Positions 36,005-43,731 of a stretch of 64,000 nt of DNA are shown in pieces. The notes below the pieces were generated by a model that did not search any database, had not been told where the DNA came from, and saw only the letters and a program-made list of their open reading frames with translations. Each line of letters starts with the position of its first letter. The first letter of the stretch is position 1. Origin of the DNA: Streptomyces sp. NBC_00414 (lineage in GTDB: Bacteria > Actinomycetota > Actinomycetes > Streptomycetales > Streptomycetaceae); NCBI RefSeq assembly GCF_036038375.1, contig NZ_CP107935.1, positions 3,348,001 to 3,412,000 of the forward strand, written 5' to 3'. Made by a program: the position numbers and the translations under genes.

Positions 36005-37018
36005 GTGGAGCGCAGGACTATCGGGGCGGCGGCGCTGGAGGTCGGGGCTGTCGGGCTCGGGTGCATGCCGATGAACTGGGCCTACTCGGGTTCGCGGCAG
36101 CGGGGCGGCGAATCGCTGCGGACCGTGCACGCGGCGCTCGACCGGGGCGCCACGCTCCTCGACACCGCCGACATGTACGGGCCGTTCACCAATGAGCTGC
36201 TGGTGGGGCGCGCGCTGAAGGGGCGGCGTGCGGAGGCCTTCGTGTCCACCAAGGTGGGCCTGCTGGTGGGTGATCAGCACATCGTGGCCAACGGCCGTCC
36301 CGGCTATGTGAAGCGGGCGTGCGACGCCTCGCTGCGCCGGCTGCAGACGGATGTCATAGACCTCTACCAACTGCACCGCGAGGACCCCGAGGTGCCGGTC
36401 GAGGAGACCTGGGGCGCGATGGCGGAGCTCGTCTCGGCGGGGAAGGTGCGGGCGCTCGGGCTGTGCGCGGTGGGTGCCCGCTCCGGCCGCAGGCCGGGGG
36501 CCCGGCTGCACGACGGGACGATACGGAAGCTGGAGCGGGTGCAGCAGGTCTTCCCGGTGAGCGCGGTGGAGGCCGAGCTGTCGGTGTGGTCGCCCGAGGC
36601 GCTGGAGGACCTGTTGCCGTGGTGCGAGGCGCGAGGGGTCGGCTTCCTCGCGGCGATGCCGCTCGGCAACGGCTTCCTGACCGGGACGCTCACTCCGGGC
36701 GAGGGGTTCGAACCCGACGACCTCCGGGCCCGGCATCCTCGTTTCACCGCCGAGATGATGGCCGCGAACCAGCCGATCGTCGTCGGACTGCGGCGCATCG
36801 CGGCCCGTCACTCGGCCGCGGCGGAGGGCGCCGTCGTCACTCCCGCGCAGGTGGCTCTCGCGTGGGTGCTGTCGCGCGGGCGGCAGGTGGTTCCGGTGCC
36901 CGGGACCAAACGGGAGTGCTGGGCCGCGGAGAACGCGGCGGCGGCCGGGCTGCGGCTGACGGCGGAGGACCTCGCCGAGGTGGCGGAGCTGCCTTCGGCA
37001 CTGGGGTCCTGGGACTGA
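36005..37018 (+). CDS. Aldo/keto reductase
   Basis: A 337-residue NADPH-dependent reductase with a TIM barrel. The catalytic tetrad is visible: Asp and Tyr in DTADMYG, Lys in STKVGL and His in YQLHRED. The C-terminal cofactor loop VVPVPGTKR is intact. The start is the GTG of VERRTIGAAALEVG, with GAGGGAGGG nine bases upstream, in preference to a GTG further upstream. The natural substrate is not predictable from sequence. Confidence 0.92.
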   Translation: MERRTIGAAALEVGAVGLGCMPMNWAYSGSRQRGGESLRTVHAALDRGATLLDTADMYGPFTNELLVGRALKGRRAEAFVSTKVGLLVGDQHIVANGRPGYVKRACDASLRRLQTDVIDLYQLHREDPEVPVEETWGAMAELVSAGKVRALGLCAVGARSGRRPGARLHDGTIRKLERVQQVFPVSAVEAELSVWSPEALEDLLPWCEARGVGFLAAMPLGNGFLTGTLTPGEGFEPDDLRARHPRFTAEMMAANQPIVVGLRRIAARHSAAAEGAVVTPAQVALAWVLSRGRQVVPVPGTKRECWAAENAAAAGLRLTAEDLAEVAELPSALGSWD

Positions 37019-37029
37019 GCCGGGCTGAT

Positions 37030-37067
37030 GGGACCGGGTCGGAGTCACGGGACCGGGTCGGAGTCAC
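37030..37067. repeat. Perfect 19-bp tandem duplication
   Basis: GGGACCGGGTCGGAGTCAC occurs twice without a gap (37030-37048 and 37049-37067), followed by a partial third copy. It lies just after the aldo/keto reductase stop, in the 203-base gap before the sugar dehydrogenase gene. Confidence 0.85.
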
Positions 37068-37221
37068 GGGACCGAGCCGGGCCCCGGCCGAGCCGTGGTC
37101 CCGGTCCCGAATCGCCCGGTTCGGGCGGGGGTCCGGCGATTCGGTGTCCGTGATCGGGAACCCGGGAGGCCCGGGCGGTGTATGAAAAGTAGAACCTGCC
37201 GCGTCGAAGGGATCCTGCATC

Positions 37222-38388
37222 GTGCAACGTCGAGCTGTGACGGCCGTGTTGGCCGCAGCCACGCTCCTGCTGACGGCCGGGTGCTCCTCGGACGACGGGG
37301 GGAGTTCGGACGGCGGCGGGAGCACGCCCTGGGTGAGTCCTGAGGCCGGTTCCTCGGCCCCGGCCTCCGAGCGGGCGGCCGAGGAGACACCGCCCGCCAA
37401 GGGCTCCGTGAAGGTCGTGCGGACCGTCACCGAGGGCCTCAAGACACCCTGGGGACTGGCGCCCCTGCCCGAGGGCGGCCTCCTGGTGTCCTCGCGCGAC
37501 GAGGGGACGATCACCCTGGTCGACGAGAAGACCGGGAAGAAGACGGAAGTGGGCTCGGTGCCCGGCGTCGCCCCCGGCGGCGAGGGCGGCCTGATGGGTT
37601 TGGCCCTCTCCCCGACCTACGCGTCGGACCACATGGTCTACGCGTACTTCACCTCGGACTCGGACAACCGCATCGTGCGCATGCAGTACGACGCGAAGAG
37701 GCCGGCCGGTGAGCGGCTGGGCGCGCCCGACACGGTGTTCCGGGGCATCCCCAAGGGCACGAACCACAACGGCGGCCGTATCGCCTTCGGCCCGGACAAG
37801 ATGCTGTACGTGGGCACGGGCGAGACCTACGTCACCGAGCTGGCCCAGGACAAGAAGTCGACGGGCGGCAAGATCCTCCGTCTGACCCCGGAGGGCGAAC
37901 CTGCACCGGGCAACCCCTTCGACTCGCCCGTCTACTCCTACGGGCACCGCAATGTGCAGGGCCTGGCCTGGGACAAGAAGCAGCGTCTGTTCGCCTCGGA
38001 GTTCGGCCAGGACACCTGGGACGAGCTGAACCACATCAAGCCTGGCGGCAACTACGGCTGGCCGGACGTGGAGGGCAAGTCCGACGACTCCGGGTACGAG
38101 AGCCCGATCGACCAGTGGAGCACCGACGAGGCCTCTCCCAGCGGTATCGCCTACGCGGAGGGTTCCGTCTGGATGGCGGGCCTGCGCGGCAAGCGGCTGT
38201 GGCGCATCCCGCTGAAGGGCACCGAGGAGTCGGCGGATCCCCAGGCCTTCCTGCGGGGCGACCACGGCCGCTTGCGCACGGTGGTCGCGGCGGGCGGTGA
38301 CAAGCTGTGGCTGGTCACGAGCGAGACGGACGGACGGGGCACGCCGGGCAGCGGGGACGACCGGATCCTGGAACTGCGGGTGAAGTGA
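37222..38388 (+). CDS. PQQ-dependent sugar dehydrogenase-like lipoprotein
   Basis: A 388-residue secreted six-bladed beta-propeller of the soluble glucose/sorbosone dehydrogenase family. The signal peptide ends with the lipobox LLTAGC near residue 20. Family segments include LKTPWGLAPLPEGGLLVSSR, GGEGGLMGLALSP, THNGG-like NHNGGRIAFGPD and YSYGHRNVQGLAWD, the latter carrying the histidine-arginine pair expected at the cofactor site. It probably oxidises an aldose with PQQ outside the cell. Whether it binds PQQ is inferred from the family. The start is GTG with GAAGGGA upstream. Confidence 0.88.
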   Translation: MQRRAVTAVLAAATLLLTAGCSSDDGGSSDGGGSTPWVSPEAGSSAPASERAAEETPPAKGSVKVVRTVTEGLKTPWGLAPLPEGGLLVSSRDEGTITLVDEKTGKKTEVGSVPGVAPGGEGGLMGLALSPTYASDHMVYAYFTSDSDNRIVRMQYDAKRPAGERLGAPDTVFRGIPKGTNHNGGRIAFGPDKMLYVGTGETYVTELAQDKKSTGGKILRLTPEGEPAPGNPFDSPVYSYGHRNVQGLAWDKKQRLFASEFGQDTWDELNHIKPGGNYGWPDVEGKSDDSGYESPIDQWSTDEASPSGIAYAEGSVWMAGLRGKRLWRIPLKGTEESADPQAFLRGDHGRLRTVVAAGGDKLWLVTSETDGRGTPGSGDDRILELRVK

Positions 38389-38398
38389 ACTCGGACGC

Positions 38399-38638
38399 CT
38401 AAGCGGGGGCTTCCGGGTCCTGCCGGTCGTCCTGGTCGGCCGGGGCGTCCTGGTCCCCCACGGGCTCCCCCGCGGGCTGCGCCGGGACGCGTACGACCAC
38501 CTTGCCCGAGGTCAGATCTATGGGTCCCCGGCCGGGGTCACCGTCGTTCAGATCCACGCGGGTCAGTTCCAGCCGCTTGTTCTCCTCCTCGGTGTGCTTG
38601 CGTCCCGGTGCGAAGAGGTTCTCGATCATGTTGAACAC
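38399..38638 (-). CDS. Small conserved protein of 79 residues (DUF6191-like)
   Basis: A 79-residue acidic protein. The conserved-looking part is MIENLFAPGRKHTEEENKR followed by LELTRVDLNDGDPGRGPIDL; the C-terminus is a low-complexity Asp/Gln/Pro/Ala tail. The start is GTG with GGGAGG a few bases upstream. I recall this type as DUF6191, found across Streptomyces with no known function. It is convergent with the sugar dehydrogenase gene and follows the LuxR-type regulator gene. Confidence 0.7.
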   Translation of the reverse strand: MFNMIENLFAPGRKHTEEENKRLELTRVDLNDGDPGRGPIDLTSGKVVVRVPAQPAGEPVGDQDAPADQDDRQDPEAPA

Positions 38639-38691
38639 GGCGCCTCCCTCGGCCCAGCGTCTCTTACAGCGTAGACCTCACCTCGTGGAAC

Positions 38692-41600
38692 TCATCCGGC
38701 TCGTCCGGTCGAGCGGACGGCGGCAGCGGTTTCCGGTGGGAACAGCCGCATCCGGTGTGCCACGGCCGCGGCCTCGCCCCGGCCGGAGACGCCGAGCTTG
38801 GCCAGGATGTTCGAGACGTGGACGCTGGCCGTCTTCGGGGAGATGAAGAGCTCCTCGGCGATCTGGCGGTTGCTGCGGCCGACGGCCACCAGGCGCAGGA
38901 CGTCCCGCTCGCGGCTGGTGAGGCCGAGCGCCTCGGCCGGGTCGGCGGGCGCGAGAGGGGTCCGGCCGGGCGCCAGGGCGAGCGTGAGACGGGCCCGCTG
39001 CGCGAGCCGGTCGACGGCGTCGGCGAGCGGCCGTGCGCCGAGGTGGTCGGCGACGGCCCGGGCCAGCCGCAGCAGCTCGGTGGCGCGGCACCGCTCCTCC
39101 TCCGTGCCGCCGGAACCCAGCAGGGCCTCCGCGAGCCGGTACCGGACGCGCGCCAGGTCGTACGGGCGCTCCAGCGGTTCGAAGGCCGCGACCGCCTCGG
39201 ACCAGTCGTCCGGGGTGTCCCGGTCCTCGGCACGCCGCAGTTCGGCGCGCACCCAGCGTTCGTGCGCCTGCCACACGGGCACGTTCGTGGTGAAGGACTC
39301 CGTGGTCCTGCGCAGGCGCTCGACGAGTCCGGCGCGCCCCGGTTCGACGGTGGGCAGTCCGCGGGCGTCGGCCTCCGCGGTCGCCGCGGCGAGCAGCAGG
39401 GGCCAGCCGTAGCGCTGGGTGCCCGGCGGGAAGCCGAGTTCCAGCGCCTCTTCCAGTTCCGCGCGGGCGTCGAGGAGGCGGCCCTGTCCCGCGGCGATGC
39501 CGATGGCGAGGGTGGTCAGGGGCAGCGCGTTCTGGGGTACGGCGTCGTGGGTGCCGAAGTGGCCGCGCGCCTCGGCCAGTTGCTCGCGCGCGGCGGCCAG
39601 GTCGCCCCGGGCGAGATGGAGGCGGGCGTGGAGCATCGTGCGGAAGCCCCGGGGCTTGGCGCTCTGGCCGACGCGCTCCGAGTTGTATCCGGCCTCGGCG
39701 GCCTCGTCCCAGCGGCCCAGTGAGAAGAGGGACTCGCCGAGATTGCCCCAGACCCAGGCCTCGGTGTCCAGGAGGCCGTATCTGCGGGTGAGTTCGACGC
39801 CTTCCTGGAGGATGCGGACGGCTTCCAGGGAGCGGCCGACGCCCTCCAGGTGGGACGGGAGGTTCACATGGGCGCGGCCCATCACGTAGGCGGCGCCGAG
39901 TTCCGTGGCCCGGTCCTTGACCTCGTGCACCTCGGCGAGTCCGGCGCTGATGTCGCCCGACTCGACCAGGAGTCCGCCCAGGGTGAGACGCGCGTTCAGC
40001 TCGATGTCGCGGGCCCCGACCATGCGGGCGTACTGCACGGCTCGTTCGGCGGCCTGGAGCGCGTCCGGGCCGGGCCTGTGCACCATCAGCCAGTTGGCGA
40101 CGTGGGCGAGGACGTCTGCGTGCACCTCGGACGGCGGCAGCCCCCGGACGAGGTCCTGCGCGGTGCCGAGTTCCTGCCAGCCGTCACCGAGGCCCTGCCC
40201 CTCGACGAGGCGGGAGCGCTGGATCCAGAACCAGGCGGCGCGCAGGGGGTCCGGCTCGTCCTCAAGGAGGTGCAGGGCCCGCTTGGTTATCTTCAGCGCG
40301 CGGCTGCGTTCCCCGCAGAACCGGCCCGCCGCGGCGGCCTCGGCCATCAGGTCGAGGTAGTGCAGCCGTGTGGTCGCCGGGTCGCAGCCGTCGGCGCCCC
40401 CTCCGCGCACTTCGGGCAGTGGGGGCGGATAGGCCTCGGTGTAGTCGCCGGTCCGCAGTTCGGCGCGTACGGCGTCGGGGGCCGTGTCCCACAGCTCCAT
40501 CGCCCGCTCCAGGAGCCGTACCTGCTCCGAGTAGGCGTGCCGGCGGCGGGCCGCCACGGAGGCGTCGAGGACGGCGGGCAGGGCCTTCGCGGCGTCGTGC
40601 GCGTGGTACCAGTGGCTGGCCAGCCGGGCCGCGCGCTCACCGGCCGCCGGGACGAGCGAGGGATCGGCCTCCAGGACTTCCGCGTAGCGGCGGTTGAGGC
40701 GGGAGCGCTCGCCGGGCAGCAGGTCGTCGCCGACGGCCTCACGCACCAGGGAATGGCGGAAGCGGTAGCCGTCCCCGTCGGGCGTCGCGAGCAGGATGTT
40801 GGCGCCGACGGCGGCCCGCAGCGCCTCGATGAGGTCGTCCTCGGAGAGCCTGGCCACGGCGGCGAGCAGCCGGTACTCCACGGTCGAGCCGCCCTCGGCG
40901 ACGATCCTGGTGACCCGCTGGGAGCTCTCGGGCAGGCTCTCGACGCGGACCAGGAGCAGATCGCGCAGCGAGTCGGTGAGGCCGGTGCGGCAGCCGTAGT
41001 GGGCGGCGACGGCCAGTTCCTCGACGAAGAACGCGTTCCCGTCGGAGCGGGCGAAGATGTCGTCCACCAGGGCCGGTTCGGGCTCGGAGCCGAGTATTCC
41101 GGCGATCTGGCGGCCGACCTCGGTGCGGGTGAAGCGGCCGAGTTCGATCCGGCGGACGGTGCGCAGCCGGTCGAGCTCGGCGAGCAGCGGACGCAGCGGG
41201 TGGCGGCGGTGGATGTCGTCGGCGCGGTAGGTGGCGACGACGAGGAGGTGACCGCTGCGCAGGGTCCGGAAGAGGTAGGCGAGGAGGTGGCGGGTGGAGG
41301 CGTCCGCCCAGTGCAGGTCCTCCAGGAGGACGACGACGGGGCGGTCGGCGGCGACGCGTTCCAGGAGGCGGACGGTGAGTTCGAAGAGGCGGGCCATGCC
41401 GTCCTCGCCGTGCCGGCCGCGGGCGCTCTCGCCCAGTTCGGGCAGCAGCCTGGCCAGTTCCTCCTCCTGTCCCGCTGAAGCGGCGGCCAGTGCGTCGGGC
41501 AGGTGGCGGCGCAGGGCCCGCAGCGCGGTGGAGAAGGGCGCGAAGGGCAGTCCGTCGGCGCCGATCTCGACGCAGCCGCCGACCGCCACGACGGCGCCCT

Positions 41601-42009
41601 CGCGGCAGGCGCCCGCCGCGAACTCCTCGATGAGGCGGGTCTTTCCGACGCCGGCCTCACCGCCGAGCAGCAACGCCTGCGGCTCGCCCGCGACCGCACG
41701 GGCGAGCGCGTCGTTCAGTACGCCCAGTTCGTCGGCCCGGCCGACGAAGACCGGACTGACGGATCTGGTCTCCACAGCGCCGAGCATCGCACAGGGGTCC
41801 GACACCGCGGCACTGGTTATCCGGGGCCCGTCCGCGGCCCGGGTTCCGCTTGCCCGGGGCCCGTTCACGGCCTCGGGCCCGGCCGCGGTGGCGGACGGGC
41901 CCGTGGTCGTCGGGGGCGGGTTCGTGACCGGGAGAGCGGTCACCGTGCCCTCGTTCGGTGCAGGGCGGCCGACCCCCGTGCGGCCGCCCTGCCGTGCCCC
42001 GGCGCTCAT
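38692..42009 (-). CDS. LuxR-family large ATP-binding (LAL) transcriptional regulator
   Basis: A 1,105-residue regulator. It has an Ala/Pro/Thr-rich N-terminus, an AAA ATPase domain with P-loop LLLGGEAGVGKTRLIEEFA near residue 118 and Walker B VVVLLEDLHWAD, a long helical TPR-like region, and a C-terminal LuxR helix-turn-helix (LTSRERDVLRLVAVGRSNRQ, then IAEELFISPKTASVHVSNIL). The start at 42009 overlaps the stop of the upstream 64-residue gene (ATGA), which supports it. An ATG at 41787 (MLGAVETRS) would remove the low-complexity N-terminus and is a fair alternative. Targets are unknown. Confidence 0.9.
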   Translation of the reverse strand: MSAGARQGGRTGVGRPAPNEGTVTALPVTNPPPTTTGPSATAAGPEAVNGPRASGTRAADGPRITSAAVSDPCAMLGAVETRSVSPVFVGRADELGVLNDALARAVAGEPQALLLGGEAGVGKTRLIEEFAAGACREGAVVAVGGCVEIGADGLPFAPFSTALRALRRHLPDALAAASAGQEEELARLLPELGESARGRHGEDGMARLFELTVRLLERVAADRPVVVLLEDLHWADASTRHLLAYLFRTLRSGHLLVVATYRADDIHRRHPLRPLLAELDRLRTVRRIELGRFTRTEVGRQIAGILGSEPEPALVDDIFARSDGNAFFVEELAVAAHYGCRTGLTDSLRDLLLVRVESLPESSQRVTRIVAEGGSTVEYRLLAAVARLSEDDLIEALRAAVGANILLATPDGDGYRFRHSLVREAVGDDLLPGERSRLNRRYAEVLEADPSLVPAAGERAARLASHWYHAHDAAKALPAVLDASVAARRRHAYSEQVRLLERAMELWDTAPDAVRAELRTGDYTEAYPPPLPEVRGGGADGCDPATTRLHYLDLMAEAAAAGRFCGERSRALKITKRALHLLEDEPDPLRAAWFWIQRSRLVEGQGLGDGWQELGTAQDLVRGLPPSEVHADVLAHVANWLMVHRPGPDALQAAERAVQYARMVGARDIELNARLTLGGLLVESGDISAGLAEVHEVKDRATELGAAYVMGRAHVNLPSHLEGVGRSLEAVRILQEGVELTRRYGLLDTEAWVWGNLGESLFSLGRWDEAAEAGYNSERVGQSAKPRGFRTMLHARLHLARGDLAAAREQLAEARGHFGTHDAVPQNALPLTTLAIGIAAGQGRLLDARAELEEALELGFPPGTQRYGWPLLLAAATAEADARGLPTVEPGRAGLVERLRRTTESFTTNVPVWQAHERWVRAELRRAEDRDTPDDWSEAVAAFEPLERPYDLARVRYRLAEALLGSGGTEEERCRATELLRLARAVADHLGARPLADAVDRLAQRARLTLALAPGRTPLAPADPAEALGLTSRERDVLRLVAVGRSNRQIAEELFISPKTASVHVSNILAKLGVSGRGEAAAVAHRMRLFPPETAAAVRSTGRAG

Positions 42010-42200
42010 GCGGCGCGTGCGAACCGGGGCCTGCGGGAGGAGCGGTGGCCGTTCACCCGCCCCTCACTGTCGAGATCGGATCGCGCGGCCTCACGGCGTG
42101 CGGCACGACGGCTGCGGGCGGCCTCGCGGGCCAGGCGGTAGTTGTCGGCGGCGCGGATCATTTCCGCGGAACGGATCTGCTGGAGCTCGTACTCGAACAT
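42006..42200 (-). CDS. Small basic helical protein of 64 residues
   Basis: A 64-residue protein beginning MFEYELQQIRSAEMIRAADN, followed by a highly Arg/Ala-rich helix and a basic tail. GAGGGG lies eight to nine bases before the ATG. It is translationally coupled to the LAL regulator by an ATGA overlap, and the promoter-proximal region carries tandem 14-bp repeats. I recall similar proteins in other Streptomyces, but no function. Its coupling suggests a role linked to the regulator. Confidence 0.72.
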   Translation of the reverse strand: MFEYELQQIRSAEMIRAADNYRLAREAARSRRAARREAARSDLDSEGRVNGHRSSRRPRFARAA

Positions 42201-42216
42201 CTTGTACCCCTCGTGG

Positions 42217-42244
42217 AGAGTGACCGGTGAAGAGTGACCGGTGT
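42217..42244 (-). promoter_or_regulatory. Tandem 14-bp repeat upstream of small protein/LAL operon
   Basis: AGAGTGACCGGTGA (42217-42230) is followed directly by AGAGTGACCGGTGT (42231-42244). Each contains a near-palindromic TGACCGGTGA core. They lie 17-44 bases before the 64-residue gene, a likely binding position for a regulator, perhaps the LAL protein itself. Confidence 0.5.
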
Positions 42245-42337
42245 GAGTCACCTTCGGCTTCGCTCGTTCGCGATGCCTCAACCTTCGTCTCCAAGGGGGG
42301 TGCGCCACATCGGGAGAGTTCCGCATCTTGCACGCAC

Positions 42338-42388
42338 GAGGGGCCTTAGTCCCGCCGTAAGTGGCTCACGGCGGGACTAAGGCCCCTC
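42338..42388 (-). terminator. Strong 21-bp perfect hairpin
   Basis: Perfect 21-bp arms (42338-42358 and 42368-42388) enclose the nine-base loop AAGTGGCTC. The left arm reads GAGGGGCCTTAGTCCCGCCG plus T. It lies 48 bases beyond the stop of the membrane protein gene and upstream of the next operon, so a terminator role is most likely. There is no T run. Confidence 0.75.
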
Positions 42389-42435
42389 AGGACGTGCGGT
42401 TCTGCGGATGTGCGGTGCTGCGGACGTGCGGTCGG

Positions 42436-43074
42436 TCAGCCCGTGGTGGTCGGCATGCCGAGGAGGACGTCGGAGTACTTCAGGGCGGCCAGCAGCAGGC
42501 CGATGACGCCGAGCGAGACACCGGCCCAGGCGACGGACTTGACCCACGGGGACTGCGCGGGGATCCGGTCCGGGTTGCCGAAGGCGGGCCGCACCAGCAC
42601 GACGACGCCGACGATCAGCGCGGCCAGCGCGAAGAAGCCGGCGACCAGGGCGTTGGCGTTCCAGGAGTCGGCGTACACCTGCTTGATCTGGGTGGCGACG
42701 GGCGAGCCCTGTGCGGTCTCCAGCTGCCCGTACAGCGAGTCGCGCGCCTGCGCGATGGTGCCCATCCAGCTGCCGGTCAGCGAGACGATGCCCAGTCCGG
42801 CGGAAACGACCGCGGCGGCGCCCATCGCCACACCGGAACCGGCTCCCGCCTCGGCCGCGGCCCGCTCGTCCTCGGCCTCGGTCTCATCCTCGTCCAGGAT
42901 CTCGGAGTCGGCCCGGCCGTCGGCCGCCTCGGCGTCCGTGACCTCCTCGACCTCTCCGATCGCGCTCTTCGTGTCGCTCTTCTCGTCGCTCTTGCCGAGC
43001 TTCACGGCCTCGTCGTCGCGCTGTGCCTCGGTGCCGGTCTCGATTCCGGCCTCGTTCTCTGTCTTGGTTCCCAT
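42436..43074 (-). CDS. Membrane protein with acidic cytoplasmic domain, unknown function
   Basis: A 212-residue protein. The first 85 residues are highly charged and mostly acidic (for example ILDEDETEAEDERAAAEAG). They are followed by a glycine-rich first membrane helix (VAMGAAAVVSAGLGIVSL), a loop containing QARDSLYGQLETAQ, and two more helices (ALVAGFFALAALIVGVVVLV and WAGVSLGVIGLLLAAL). I do not recognise a named family. The ATG at MGTKTENE is used; a GTG three codons upstream is also possible, and neither has a clear ribosome-binding site. It is followed by a strong hairpin terminator. Confidence 0.75.
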   Translation of the reverse strand: MGTKTENEAGIETGTEAQRDDEAVKLGKSDEKSDTKSAIGEVEEVTDAEAADGRADSEILDEDETEAEDERAAAEAGAGSGVAMGAAAVVSAGLGIVSLTGSWMGTIAQARDSLYGQLETAQGSPVATQIKQVYADSWNANALVAGFFALAALIVGVVVLVRPAFGNPDRIPAQSPWVKSVAWAGVSLGVIGLLLAALKYSDVLLGMPTTTG

Positions 43075-43140
43075 GCTCCGCACCGTACGGACGCTGTCTG
43101 AGAATTTCTTTAAGATCCCGGGATCAGGATCCCGGGATCC

Positions 43141-43731
43141 TCACGCGTGGGTCGGCAGATCCCCTTGTCCGGCGGCAGCCGCGCGTGCGGCCCGCCACTC
43201 CCCCGCGAGGACCGACCACACCTCGGTGTCCTGCCGTACGCCCCGGTGGGGCCAGTTCTCCCGGAGGACGCCCTCGCGGCTCATGCCGAGCCGCCGTGCC
43301 ACGTTCAGGCTGGGCTTGTTGGCGACGGCCGCGTACCACTCCACGCGGTGGATGCCGCGCTCGTCGACCGCCCAGTCGATGAGGACGCGTGCCGCGCGCG
43401 TGATCAGGCCGCGGCCCGCCGCCGCGGGCTCCAGCCAGCAGCCGACCTCGCAGGTGCCGTGCTCCGCGTCGAAGACCCGGAAGAGCACACCGCCGACTAG
43501 CAGTCCGTCCAGCCACACCCCGTGCAGGCTGCCCGTGTCGGCGGCCTTCTTGTCGGCGAACGACTGGAGCAGCTCGCGCGCGGAGTCGGCATCCGTGGCG
43601 CGCGACCCGAAGGAGATGTACTGCTGGACGAACTCTCGCCCACGGTCGAGATGGGCGAGGAACTCCTCCGCGTGCCACGGCTCCAGAGGCCGCAGTTCGG
43701 CACCGTCGTCACCCAGGGATATCGCGTACAT
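43141..43731 (-). CDS. GNAT-family N-acetyltransferase, RimJ/RimL type
   Basis: A 196-residue acetyltransferase. The acetyl-CoA loop is in the segment WLEPAAAGRGLITRAARVLI, where the AxGRGL core is diagnostic, followed by IDWAVDERGIHRVEWYAAVAN and NVARRLGMSREGVLRE. This places it in the group that modifies protein N-termini, antibiotics or small amines; the acceptor is unknown. Its start overlaps the end of the MMPL gene by 23 bases, so the two are probably co-translated, with the MMPL gene first. Confidence 0.88.
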   Translation of the reverse strand: MYAISLGDDGAELRPLEPWHAEEFLAHLDRGREFVQQYISFGSRATDADSARELLQSFADKKAADTGSLHGVWLDGLLVGGVLFRVFDAEHGTCEVGCWLEPAAAGRGLITRAARVLIDWAVDERGIHRVEWYAAVANKPSLNVARRLGMSREGVLRENWPHRGVRQDTEVWSVLAGEWRAARAAAAGQGDLPTHA

